DNA of 64,000 nt, from positions 186,001 to 250,000 of the forward strand of contig JAFRLQ010000135.1 of assembly GCA_017431145.1 (NCBI GenBank). Reading direction: 5' to 3'. Positions 50,570 through 59,900 of the stretch are shown here, in pieces (positions within the stretch are counted from its first letter, which is position 1; each line of letters starts with the position of its first letter). Position numbers and translations under genes: made by a program. This stretch comes from Clostridia bacterium. GTDB taxonomy: Bacteria > Bacillota > Clostridia > Christensenellales > Maliibacteriaceae. A model generated the notes under the pieces. That model had not been told where the DNA came from. It did not search any database and worked only from the letters and a program-made list of their open reading frames with translations.

Positions 50570-51454
50570 TTATCTGGTATGAATATCGACCTGTGGGAAC
50601 GGGCACTCCACACCGAGTTTACGGAAGCCGATCAACAGTTCCCGGTTCAGCACGCGGGAACCGTTATAGATATCCGTCTCTTTGACTTCCACAACAAACC
50701 TCAGGATCACAGCGCTGTCCGCGAGTTCCTGAACACCAAGATATCTCGGAGGATTCTTCATCATATCCGCATGCTTGCTGTAGATCTCCTCCATAAGACC
50801 GGGGATCTGTTTTTCCAGCGTTTCAAGGTCTGTCCCGTACGGAATGCTGAATTCCGCCGTCGCCCTTGATTCTTTATCCGAACGGTTCAGGATATTCTTC
50901 ATATCCGCATTGTTTATGATCTTGACATTGCCTCCTACATCCATGATACTCGTTGTCCGGATGCCGATCTCTGTCACGGTCCCGCGGAAACCGTTTACTT
51001 CAATGATATACCCGACGTTGTACTGGTTCTCGATCAGGATAAAGATACCTGTCACAATATCCGAAATCAGGCTCTCAGCCGCAAAACCGATGATCAGCGC
51101 AATCACGCCGAGACCTGCAACGATCGTCACGACATCCACGTTCAGGATCGCCAGAACACCGCACAGGATCACGATGACCGAAATATAACGCATCGCGCTT
51201 GAAAAAAGAGAGACAACGGTCCGCGCCCTATGCCTCTTTGGTTTGATAAACTCCAGGATAAATGTGATCAGATACTGGATAAAAAGCACCGTAAACACAA
51301 GGATCAGAATGCTCAGGATATTCCCGACCGTGAAAATCATGGGCACGTTTTTAAAGAGCGTGTCCCGAATCGTGGAAAACGCTCCGGTCAGGATCAATGC
51401 CGCCGCAATCACAGCAAACACGATCAGTTTGATTATCGTATTTCTCTTTCTCAT
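50570..51454 (-). CDS. mscS: MscS-family mechanosensitive channel
   Basis: 294 aa. Three transmembrane helices; pore-helix and beta-domain signatures LGVIALIIGFAAESLISDIVTGIFILIE (split around residue 125) and YIIEVNGFRGTVTEIGIRTTSI; the cytoplasmic vestibule follows. Releases solutes upon hypo-osmotic shock. Start at 51454 after GAGG; a start nine codons upstream would include that site. It comes 60 bases after fmdA. Confidence 0.93.
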   Translation of the reverse strand: MRKRNTIIKLIVFAVIAAALILTGAFSTIRDTLFKNVPMIFTVGNILSILILVFTVLFIQYLITFILEFIKPKRHRARTVVSLFSSAMRYISVIVILCGVLAILNVDVVTIVAGLGVIALIIGFAAESLISDIVTGIFILIENQYNVGYIIEVNGFRGTVTEIGIRTTSIMDVGGNVKIINNADMKNILNRSDKESRATAEFSIPYGTDLETLEKQIPGLMEEIYSKHADMMKNPPRYLGVQELADSAVILRFVVEVKETDIYNGSRVLNRELLIGFRKLGVECPFPQVDIHTR

Positions 51455-51514
51455 CTCATATCCTCTTGCACTTTGTTTCAATTAAGATCCAGGCGGAAAC
51501 GGTTTTACCTCGTT

Positions 51515-52477
51515 TCATTCAAGATACTTCCGGTCGATCTTGACGACACATGTGTTCATACGCAGTCCTACCTGACCGATCCGTACTTTTCCGACCAGAT
51601 TCAGAAGCTGATAGGCGTCCAGTTTGTCGAACCCGTAATACCGATGCATTCTGTTCACAAGTTCCGCATATCCCTCACAGATCTGTTCCGTAAGAGGAAC
51701 GCCTCCGTCGCAGATGATCGCGCCGATGAACTCATCTGTATTGACCTGCGGCCAGTCGCAATACTTTGCCTCTTCCGCGCTCAGGACCGTGACCCGTACA
51801 CGCACCTCTCCGCGGCACTCAAGCGCGCACCCCGTGATCTCACCGTCCCCCTGAGCGCCGTGCACATCACCGATCGACAGCAGACCGCCGTCCACATTGC
51901 ACGGCAAAACGACCGTTACACCTTTCTGAATATCCGGGCAGTCCACATTGCCGCAGTAATCCTGTCCGTGCAGGAACGACGTCTTTCTGTCCTCTTTCGG
52001 CGCGACACCGATCGTTCCGATAAACCTGTTCAGATCGAAACGGATAACCTTTTTCCCGTCATTGGTCTTGAACAGTCCCTGGTCCCCTTCGATTTTGCAG
52101 ATCTTCGTGCGTGCCTCCAGCGGTTCCTGAATAGTCGCAGCGGAAGACAGCGCCCCGAGGCCGGGATATAAAGAGGAGTATCCACCTCCTCTTTCCTCTC
52201 CTGCAATAACATCCAGGATCTCAACTGCAAGATAATCACCTTTTTTTGCTCCGTCCACATAGACCGGGCCGCTGATGGGATTGCATCCGCCGCCGGCTTC
52301 ATAGAGTTTTGAAAACTGATGCCAGATGTGTTCCTCTTCCGTGATCAGACTGACGTTCGCATCCTCCGTAAAGAATACGATCTCATCACCCGACTGCACG
52401 TGAACTTCAGGTTTGATGTCTTTATCGAAATAGAATTTCTTCGTGTCCATTTTTATGACAATCGGTTTTTTCTCCAT
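51515..52477 (-). CDS. Acetamidase/formamidase family protein
   Basis: 320 aa. Hydrolyses formamide or acetamide to ammonia and the acid. NPISGPVYVDGAKKGDYLAVEIL and IGDVHGAQGDGEITGCALEC carry the predicted metal site. ATG at 52477 behind AAAGGAG. The family includes members acting on other amides, so the substrate is provisional. A strong promoter lies upstream. Confidence 0.9.
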   Translation of the reverse strand: MEKKPIVIKMDTKKFYFDKDIKPEVHVQSGDEIVFFTEDANVSLITEEEHIWHQFSKLYEAGGGCNPISGPVYVDGAKKGDYLAVEILDVIAGEERGGGYSSLYPGLGALSSAATIQEPLEARTKICKIEGDQGLFKTNDGKKVIRFDLNRFIGTIGVAPKEDRKTSFLHGQDYCGNVDCPDIQKGVTVVLPCNVDGGLLSIGDVHGAQGDGEITGCALECRGEVRVRVTVLSAEEAKYCDWPQVNTDEFIGAIICDGGVPLTEQICEGYAELVNRMHRYYGFDKLDAYQLLNLVGKVRIGQVGLRMNTCVVKIDRKYLE

Positions 52478-52526
52478 GATCGGTATCTCCTTTATACAAA
52501 TAATCAGTTCCGCTTCCTGTTAAGTG

Positions 52527-52555
52527 GATTCTATCATCAGGTAAAAACCGCGTCA
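52527..52555 (-). promoter_or_regulatory. Promoter of the formamidase-mscS-orf operon
   Basis: Minus strand TTGACG (52550-52555), 17-base spacer, TAGAAT (52527-52532), 50 bases before the start. Confidence 0.75.
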
Positions 52556-52592
52556 ACGAGTGTCGTTCACACTGATTTTTAGTGAAAAAGCA

Positions 52593-52631
52593 AGAAAAAG
52601 CCACCCTGCCAGTAAATCTGATAAGGTGGCT
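52593..52631 (-). terminator. Terminator after ppdK
   Basis: Minus strand AGCCACC (52625-52631) pairs with GGTGGCT (52599-52605) around a 19-base loop region, followed by TTTTCTTG. Confidence 0.78.
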
Positions 52632-52657
52632 TATAACTATCGGATGATCAGGCGAAA

Positions 52658-55303
52658 TTACTTCGCTCTCTTCTCCTTGATTGCTGCCTGTGCTGCTGCA
52701 AGACGCGCGATCGGTACACGGAACGGCGAGCAGGAAACATAGGTCAGGCCGACATTGTGGCAGAACTCGACAGAAGACGGATCTCCACCATGCTCACCGC
52801 AGATACCAAGTTTGATATCGGGGCGGGTCGCACGGCCCTTCTCTGCAGCCATCTTCACCAGCTGGCCAACGCCTGCCTGGTCAAGTTTCGCAAAGGGATC
52901 GAACTCATAGATCTTATTCTCATAATAAGCATCCAGGAACTTGCCTGCGTCGTCACGGCTGAAGCCGAACGTCATCTGAGTCAGGTCGTTCGTTCCGAAG
53001 GTGAAGAACTCAGCTTCCTTCGCGATCTCATCTGCCAACAGTGCAGCACGCGGGATCTCGATCATGGTACCAACATGATACTTCATATCGGAACCGGCTT
53101 CTGCGATCAGTTTGTCAGCAGTCGCGCTCACAACATCTTTCACAAACTTGAGCTCTTTCAGTTCTCCGACCAGCGGGATCATGATCTCAGGTACGATGTT
53201 GTACTCGGGATGCTCAGCGTTGATCTTCAAAGCCGCATTGATCACTGCAGTTGTCTGCATCTCAGCGATCTCAGGATACGTCACAGCAAGACGGCATCCG
53301 CGGTGACCCATCATCGGGTTGAACTCATGCAGGCTGGCAACGATTTCAGTCAGGCGCTCAGTGCTGATGCCCATATCTGCTGCCAGTTCTTCGATGTCTT
53401 CCTGTTTCTGGGGTACGAACTCATGCAGAGGCGGATCCAGGAAACGGATCGTCATCGGGCGGTCTTCAAGCACACGGTACATCGCCTCAAAGTCTCCCTG
53501 CTGATAAGGAAGGATCTTCGCAAGAGCGGCACGGCGGCCTTCGACAGTGTCGGAAACGATCATCTCGCGGATTGCCTTGATACGCTCGCCCTCGAAGAAC
53601 ATATGCTCGGTGCGGCAAAGTCCGATGCCCTCGGCACCGAATTTGACAGCCTGTGCAGTGTCTCTCGGGTTGTCTGCGTTGGTGCGGACAAGGAGTTTGC
53701 GGCGGGAGTCAGCCCATGCCATGAAACGTCCGAAATCACCGCTGATGGTCGCTTCTTCAGTCGCAACAGCTTCGCCGTAAACATTACCGGTAGAACCGTC
53801 GATGGAGATCCAGTCGCCCTCGTTGTAACGGACGCCGGCGACCTCGAAGTACTTCTCTTCTTCATGCATCACGATCGCGCCGCAACCGGATACGCAGCAG
53901 GTTCCCATTCCTCTTGCAACAACTGCAGCATGGGAAGTCATACCGCCGCGAACGGTCAGGATGCCCTGTGCGGCAACCATGCCTTCGATGTCTTCGGGAG
54001 AAGTCTCAAGACGGACAAGCACCACTTTTTCACCTTTGGCTGCCCATTCTTTTGCATCTTCAGCAGTAAAGACCACACGGCCGCATGCTGCACCGGGAGA
54101 TGCCGCAAGACCTGTCGCGATCACTTTCGCTGCTTTCAGAGACGCTGCATTGAACTGCGGATGAAGCAGAGCATCCAGCTGTTTGGGTTCAACGCGCATG
54201 ACTGCTTCTTCTTCGTCGATCATTCCCTCGTCGACAAGATCAACAGCGATCTTCAGTGCTGCAGCTGCAGTACGTTTGCCGTTACGGGTCTGAAGCATAT
54301 AGAGTTTCTTGTTCTCGATCGTGAACTCCATATCCTGCATGTCTTTGTAGTGGTTTTCAAGGATGTTCGCAGTTTCAACAAACTGTTTGTAAACCTCAGG
54401 CATATCCTCTTCCAGTCTTGCGATCGGAGAAGGAGTACGGATACCTGCAACGACGTCTTCGCCCTGTGCGTTGATCAGGTATTCACCCATCAGTTTCTTC
54501 TCGCCGGTGGCGGGGTCACGTGTGAATGCAACGCCTGTACCGGAATTCTCGTTCAGGTTTCCGTAAACCATGGGCATGACGTTAACAGCGGTGCCCCAGG
54601 AATAAGGAATGTCGTTCATGCGGCGATAAACATTCGCGCGGGGGTTGTCCCAGGAACGGAACACTGCTTTGATCGCGCCCATCAGCTGATCAACGGGATC
54701 AGCGGGGAAATCTTCACCAAGCTGGTTCTTGTATTCCGCTTTGAACTGTTCAGCGAGTTTCTTCAGATCGGCAGCGTCAAGATCGATATCGTTCTTTACG
54801 CCCTTCTCCTCTTTCATCTCGTCGATCAGCTGCTCGAAATACTTTTTGCCGACTTCCATGACGACGTCAGAGTACATCTGGATGAAACGGCGATAAGAGT
54901 CATATACGAAGCGCTCAAACTTGGGGTCGGGGTTGCCTGCGATCATGCCTTTGCAGACCTCGTCATTCAGGCCAAGGTTCAGGATCGTATCCATCATGCC
55001 GGGCATGGATGCACGTGCACCGGAACGAACGGAAACCAGAAGAGGATTCGTCGTGTCGCCAAACTTCTTGCCGTTGATCTCCTCGGTCTTGCGCAGATAC
55101 TCAAAAATCTCTGTCTCGATCTCGGGAGCGATCATTTTTCCGTCATCATAGTAACGGGTGCAAGCTTCTGTCGTGATTGTGAAGCCCTGAGGAACCGGAA
55201 GACCAAGCCCGACCATTTCTGCAAGGTTCGCGCCCTTTCCTCCCAGCAGTTCACGCATGTTAGCGTTTCCCTCGCTGAACATGTAAACATACTTATGTGC
55301 CAT
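52658..55303 (-). CDS. ppdK: Pyruvate phosphate dikinase
   Basis: 881 aa. Interconverts PEP, AMP and PPi with pyruvate, ATP and Pi, in glycolysis or gluconeogenesis. ATP-grasp N-terminal domain (LLGGKGANLAEMVGLGLPVPQGF), central phospho-His loop GGMTSHAAVVARGMGTCCVSG, and the C-terminal PEP-binding barrel with the catalytic Cys near ICGEHGGDPSSVEF. Codon choice is strongly biased (few A/T-ending alternatives), consistent with high expression. Start behind AAGGAGG. Monocistronic, with its own promoter and terminator. Confidence 0.97.
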   Translation of the reverse strand: MAHKYVYMFSEGNANMRELLGGKGANLAEMVGLGLPVPQGFTITTEACTRYYDDGKMIAPEIETEIFEYLRKTEEINGKKFGDTTNPLLVSVRSGARASMPGMMDTILNLGLNDEVCKGMIAGNPDPKFERFVYDSYRRFIQMYSDVVMEVGKKYFEQLIDEMKEEKGVKNDIDLDAADLKKLAEQFKAEYKNQLGEDFPADPVDQLMGAIKAVFRSWDNPRANVYRRMNDIPYSWGTAVNVMPMVYGNLNENSGTGVAFTRDPATGEKKLMGEYLINAQGEDVVAGIRTPSPIARLEEDMPEVYKQFVETANILENHYKDMQDMEFTIENKKLYMLQTRNGKRTAAAALKIAVDLVDEGMIDEEEAVMRVEPKQLDALLHPQFNAASLKAAKVIATGLAASPGAACGRVVFTAEDAKEWAAKGEKVVLVRLETSPEDIEGMVAAQGILTVRGGMTSHAAVVARGMGTCCVSGCGAIVMHEEEKYFEVAGVRYNEGDWISIDGSTGNVYGEAVATEEATISGDFGRFMAWADSRRKLLVRTNADNPRDTAQAVKFGAEGIGLCRTEHMFFEGERIKAIREMIVSDTVEGRRAALAKILPYQQGDFEAMYRVLEDRPMTIRFLDPPLHEFVPQKQEDIEELAADMGISTERLTEIVASLHEFNPMMGHRGCRLAVTYPEIAEMQTTAVINAALKINAEHPEYNIVPEIMIPLVGELKELKFVKDVVSATADKLIAEAGSDMKYHVGTMIEIPRAALLADEIAKEAEFFTFGTNDLTQMTFGFSRDDAGKFLDAYYENKIYEFDPFAKLDQAGVGQLVKMAAEKGRATRPDIKLGICGEHGGDPSSVEFCHNVGLTYVSCSPFRVPIARLAAAQAAIKEKRAK

Positions 55304-55387
55304 TCAGTTTTTGCCTCCTTCTAAGGTAATTGATTAAAATGGCTTGCTCATACTAACATAAGGTTTCACAATCTGCGAACCTTCTAG

Positions 55388-55407
55388 AGCACCTATTTAA
55401 GCACCTA
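55388..55407 (-). repeat. Direct repeat TAGGTGCT at the ppdK transcription start
   Basis: The minus-strand octamer TAGGTGCT occurs at 55388-55395 and 55400-55407, 12 bases apart, immediately downstream of the ppdK -10. It could be an operator half-site pair. Confidence 0.45.
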
Positions 55408-55410
55408 TCT

Positions 55411-55439
55411 ATTATAGATTGTTGCCGGTTTTTCTGCAA
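55411..55439 (-). promoter_or_regulatory. Promoter of ppdK
   Basis: Minus strand TTGCAG (55434-55439), 17-base spacer, TATAAT (55411-55416); leader about 100 bases. Confidence 0.75.
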
Positions 55440-55577
55440 CACAAATGAAGAAATAAAGGGCGTTTTCCGCCATTTTCCTGTGTTTTTTCCGGGTGTGTTT
55501 TGAAGAATGCTGTTTCATTTAAAACTTTGGTGAAAGAATTGTTAAGAACCTGTATCGTTTAAGGTGAACAAGCATGT

Positions 55578-55583
55578 TATAAT
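55578..55583 (+). promoter_or_regulatory. -10 element of the zinc-ribbon gene
   Basis: TATAAT 32 bases before the start codon; the -35 position is a weak match. The closeness supports the start at 55615. Confidence 0.55.
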
Positions 55584-55614
55584 GAATCAACATGCAAGCA
55601 AAGGAGGATATGCC

Positions 55615-56895
55615 ATGTTTTGCCCCAATTGCGGCCAGCAGGTCAACGGTAAATTCTGCACAAACTGCGGAACAAGGCTCGATCTCGCCGATCAGGTAGC
55701 TGATGCCATTCAGGATGTGCCGCAGGTTGAAGAGCAGATTTCCGATCTGCCGCCCGAGGCACCTGTTGTCGGTGCCGCTTCAGAAGAACCGATCTACAAT
55801 AATATCCCCGAGACTCCCGTTTATCAGCAGCCCGTGGAGCAGCCGGTTTATCAGCCCCCCGTTGAACAGCCGATGTATCAGCAGCAGGTCTATCATGCCC
55901 CTGAACAGCCTGTGTACCAGGCTCCCGCATCGACCTATCAGCAGCCGGAACAGCCCAAGAAAAAATCCAAGGCCGGAAAGATCGTTCTGATTGTTCTTCT
56001 TGCTGTATTCGTTCCGATCCTGATCCTCGGAGTCATCGTCGCGGTCCTGATCGGAAAAGCACTGAAATCCGTTAATACACCGGATACCTACTTGACCCCG
56101 GATGAACCCGCGATCGTGGAGGACCAGCCGACAATTCCGACCCCTCCCGTTGCCACTGTTCCGGAACCGACACAGCAGGACAACCCCGTACCTGCGGATC
56201 ATGTCAACATCGCGGATTATACCGGATACCTGTTTGTCTATGTGGACAATGCCGTGTATCAAGATGACGGTACGATCGCCATCGATATCACGCTTGAAAA
56301 CTATACAAACTATGGAATCGACAACATCCGTGAAATGATCGTCAAGCTGTACGATCAGAATGATGAATACATCACGCGCGGCGGTTTCTATTTCTTTGAA
56401 GACTACACACCGGGACACATCATTGAAGCCGGCGATACGATCACCATGCACCTTGTGTTCAATGATGATTCCGCTGCGACAGACATTCCGCAGGGCCTTG
56501 ACCTTACAGGATGTGACACGAACTTCGAGCTCATGTGTGACATGTATGACGAGAACGACAAGTTCATCGGAACACACTATGAAACCGTTCTCTTCGGTGT
56601 AAGTGTACCTGCTGAGTGCGGCGCTCTGATCAACTATGATTTTGAAAACCGTAACTACTGGTTCTATGATACCGGAAACGATGATTACGGCGGTGAACTC
56701 TTCCGTATCAACACTTATGAAAACTACGGAGAGTGGGACGATTCCGAGACCTATATCGGTTCCGGACTTGGGTACGAATTCACCGTTTCCTATCCCACGG
56801 ACGTACAATATGGTTCTGATCCTGCACTGAAAGAGGAATATGAGAACCTGCAGCAGTATGTCCCGGAAATCGTCGAAAGTATCACACTGTTCTGA
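55615..56895 (+). CDS. Zinc-ribbon membrane protein with Pro/Gln/Tyr repeats
   Basis: 426 aa. N-terminal zinc ribbon (FCPNCGQQVNGKFCTNCG), then a Glu/Pro-rich stretch and degenerate repeats of the form YQQPVEQPVYQPPVEQPMYQ (residues about 75-120), a basic patch KKKSKAG and one transmembrane helix (about 125-150). The extracytoplasmic part (about 270 residues) looks beta-rich and acidic. Similar zinc-ribbon/TM proteins are common in clostridia with unknown function. Start at 55615 behind AAGGAGGATATGCC. Monocistronic. Confidence 0.85.
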   Translation: MFCPNCGQQVNGKFCTNCGTRLDLADQVADAIQDVPQVEEQISDLPPEAPVVGAASEEPIYNNIPETPVYQQPVEQPVYQPPVEQPMYQQQVYHAPEQPVYQAPASTYQQPEQPKKKSKAGKIVLIVLLAVFVPILILGVIVAVLIGKALKSVNTPDTYLTPDEPAIVEDQPTIPTPPVATVPEPTQQDNPVPADHVNIADYTGYLFVYVDNAVYQDDGTIAIDITLENYTNYGIDNIREMIVKLYDQNDEYITRGGFYFFEDYTPGHIIEAGDTITMHLVFNDDSAATDIPQGLDLTGCDTNFELMCDMYDENDKFIGTHYETVLFGVSVPAECGALINYDFENRNYWFYDTGNDDYGGELFRINTYENYGEWDDSETYIGSGLGYEFTVSYPTDVQYGSDPALKEEYENLQQYVPEIVESITLF

Positions 56896-56904
56896 CACAT
56901 ACCG

Positions 56905-56954
56905 CTGACAAGCAAAACGCGAAGCTCTTTCGAGCTTCGCGCTTTGCTTGTCAG
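56905..56954. terminator. Long bidirectional hairpin between convergent genes
   Basis: CTGACAAGCAAAACGCGAAGC... pairs with its downstream complement (one bulged A), giving a stem of over 20 pairs around a TTTC loop. The stem includes the stop codon of the minus-strand gene (56951-56953). The minus strand reads TTTTGCTTG after the inner stem; plus-strand T-run is weak. Confidence 0.8.
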
Positions 56955-59900
56955 GATGCTTTTTCTTGTATCATCCTTTTTCTTGCTGCTGACAGCATCA
57001 GTTTGATGCGGTTCAGCTGATTGACTTCACTCGCCCCCGGATCGTAATCCACTGCAGCGACATTCGACTCCGGATACAGCTCATGCAGTTTTTTGATCAC
57101 GCCTTTCCCGACAACATGATTCGGCAGACACCCAAACGGCTGAATGCAGATGATATTGTTCGTACCGTGCCGAAGGAGTTCCACCATCTCACCCGCAAGG
57201 AACCATCCTTCCCCGTACTGATTACCGAGTGACAGTATCGGTTTCACATATTCCGCAACTCTATCAATCCTGACAGGCGGATCGAATCTTTCGCTCTTTT
57301 CCAGTGCCCTTGTCGCCGGTCTTCTGACTCTGTCCACAAGCCAGACGCCGATCTTTGCAAGCCATTTACTTCTGATCCCTGCGCCGAGGTAACGATGCTT
57401 ATACTCACCGTTGAAGAAACTGTAGGCAAAAAAGTCCAGAAGATCCGGGACGACTGCTTCCGCACCTTCGCGTTCCAGAAGCTCGACCAGATGATTGTTC
57501 GCAAGAGGCATATACTTCACAAGGATCTCTCCGACAATACCGACACGAGGTTTACTGATCGTATCGTCGAGCGGTATTCTGTCAAAATCCTGTACAATCC
57601 CTTCACATATCTTGCGGAATTTCCGTCTGGATTTTCCGTTCAGCAAAGCATCCCTGCAGATTTCAAGCCATTTTTCATGGACTCTGTCCGATTCTCCCTT
57701 GTTCTTTTCATAGGGCCGAACGTGGTAAAGGCACTTCATGAACAGATCACCGTAGATCAGCGCCTGGATCGCATCCACGATCATTGGCAGTGTCAGGCGA
57801 AACCCGCCGTTCTTTTCCATCCCGTTCAGATTCAGTGAGATTACAGGAACATAGGACATTCCTACTCTGTCCAGAGCCTTGCGGATAAACGAAACATAAT
57901 TCGTCGCTCGGCAGCAGCCGCCGGTCTGACTCATCAGTACAGCCAGCTTTCTGGTGTTGTAATTGCCGCTCATCACGGCATTCATGACCTGACCGACCAT
58001 GACGATGGACGGATAACATGCATCATTGTTCACATATTTCAGTCCCACATCGATGGAATCCCTGGTCGCATTGTCCAGTATCTCCACATGGTAACCGTAT
58101 TTTTCAAACAGCGGTCCGACAAGATCAAAGTGGATCGGACTCATCTGCGGTGCAAGGATCGTGTACTTATCCTCCTGCATCTTTTCCGTGAATTCTGTGC
58201 GGTGATATTCGATCGACTGATCCCGTTTCAGCAGGTTCTTTTCGCGCCGCATATTGATTGCGGATATCAGGCTTCTGATACGTATGCGCGCTGCTCCCAG
58301 ATTGTTGACCTCGTCTATCTTCAGCAGCGTATACAGTTTGTTGCTCTGTTCCAGAATCTCGCTGACCTGATCTGTCGTCACAGCGTCCAGGCCGCATCCG
58401 AAGGAATTGATCTGTATCAGTTCAAGGTCATCGTGTTTGCATACATACTCCGCCGCGGAATACAGTCTTGAATGAAATACCCACTGATCCACAACTCGAA
58501 GCGGACGCGTCGGTTCGAAGTCAATCGGAAGACTGTCTTCAGTAAACACATATTTCCCGTATGATGCGATCATCTCCGGGATCCCGTGATTGATCTCAGG
58601 ATCGATATGATACGGCCTTCCGGCAAAGACGATTCCGTCTTTGCCCTCGCTCCGCATCTGTGCATATACTCTTTTCCCTTCCTCCCGGATCTCTTCCTTG
58701 ACTTTTCTCAGTTCCGTCCAGGCTTTCCGCGCCGCTTCCCTGACTTCTTTCGCAGGAATGGACCATTCCTTTTCACACAGTTCGACCAGTCTGTTCTCCG
58801 CCGCCTTTTCCGACGCGAAGGAAATGAAGGGTCTGACATAGTTGATCTTCTTTTCTTCCAGCTCCTCAACATTGTTCTTGAGGTTCTCCGCATAGGAAAT
58901 CACGATCGGGCAGTTGTATCTGTTCTGGGCGCCTGCCGTTTCCTGATACTCATAAAACACGCATGGATGGAATATCGTCCCGATTCCCTGTCCGATCAGC
59001 CACTGGATATGTCCGTGCGCAAGCTTCGCCGGATAACACTCCGATTCCGACGGGATCGATTCCATTCCCAGTTCGTAGATCTTCCTTGTCGAAAACGGAG
59101 AAAGCACGATACGGAACCCGAGTTCTCTGAAAAACACCGCCCAGTACGGATAGTCTTCGTACATGTTCAGGACGCGCGGGACACCGATCACGCCCCGGAC
59201 GGCCTTTTCTTCATCCAGCGCCGGATAGCCGAATATCTTCTTTCTCTTGAACTCAACAAGGTTCGGTACTTTTTCGTGTTTCTCGGTGTTCCCGAGCGGA
59301 CGCTCGCATCTGTTCCCGGAAAGATGCCTTCTTCCGTCAGGGAATGTGGAGATCGTGAGCATGCAGTTATTGGTACATCTACCGCAGCGCGCTGTTCTGA
59401 CATCATACTTCAGGGAAGCAATCTGGTCGAACGAGATCATGCTCGACCTTTCGTTTTCGCAGACGTGTCTGCGCGCGATCAGTGCAGCGCCGAAAGCCCC
59501 CATGATACCGGAAATATCCGGACACACGACCTGTGCCCCGGAGATCATTTCAAATGCGCGAAGCACGGCATGATTGTAGAATGTACCGCCCTGAACGACG
59601 ATTTTCTGTCCGAGATCTGAAGCGCTCGTCAGTTTGATCACCTTGTAAAGCGCGTTCTTGATCACGGAATAAGCTAGACCTGCGGAAATGTCCGACACTT
59701 CCGCTCCTTCTTTCTGGGCCTGCTTCACATTGGAATTCATGAATACCGTACAGCGGGTTCCCAGATCGACCGGGTGTGCTGCAAACAGCGCCGCTCTGGC
59801 AAAATCCTTCACGGAATAGCCGAGAGAATTCGCGAAGTTCTCGATGAACGATCCGCAGCCGGAAGAACAGGCTTCGTTGAGCATGATCGTATCGACGAAT

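Larger units (their letters stand above)
55304..55614. other. Divergent intergenic region between ppdK and the zinc-ribbon gene
   Basis: A 311-base gene-free stretch holding the two divergent promoters, with direct repeats at the ppdK transcription start. No small gene or riboswitch is recognised. Confidence 0.6.

Noticed and set aside
52757-55324. An 855-codon open frame on the plus strand opposite ppdK
   Set aside because: It mirrors ppdK in register and reflects the strong codon bias of that gene. It has no ribosome site and no protein-family pattern; its His/Cys/Leu-rich composition is typical of an antisense shadow.
58586-59620. A 344-codon plus-strand frame opposite the large activase gene, and similar frames across 57-61 kb
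   Set aside because: All lie within a clearly coding minus-strand gene, are Arg/His/Phe-rich and lack start signals.
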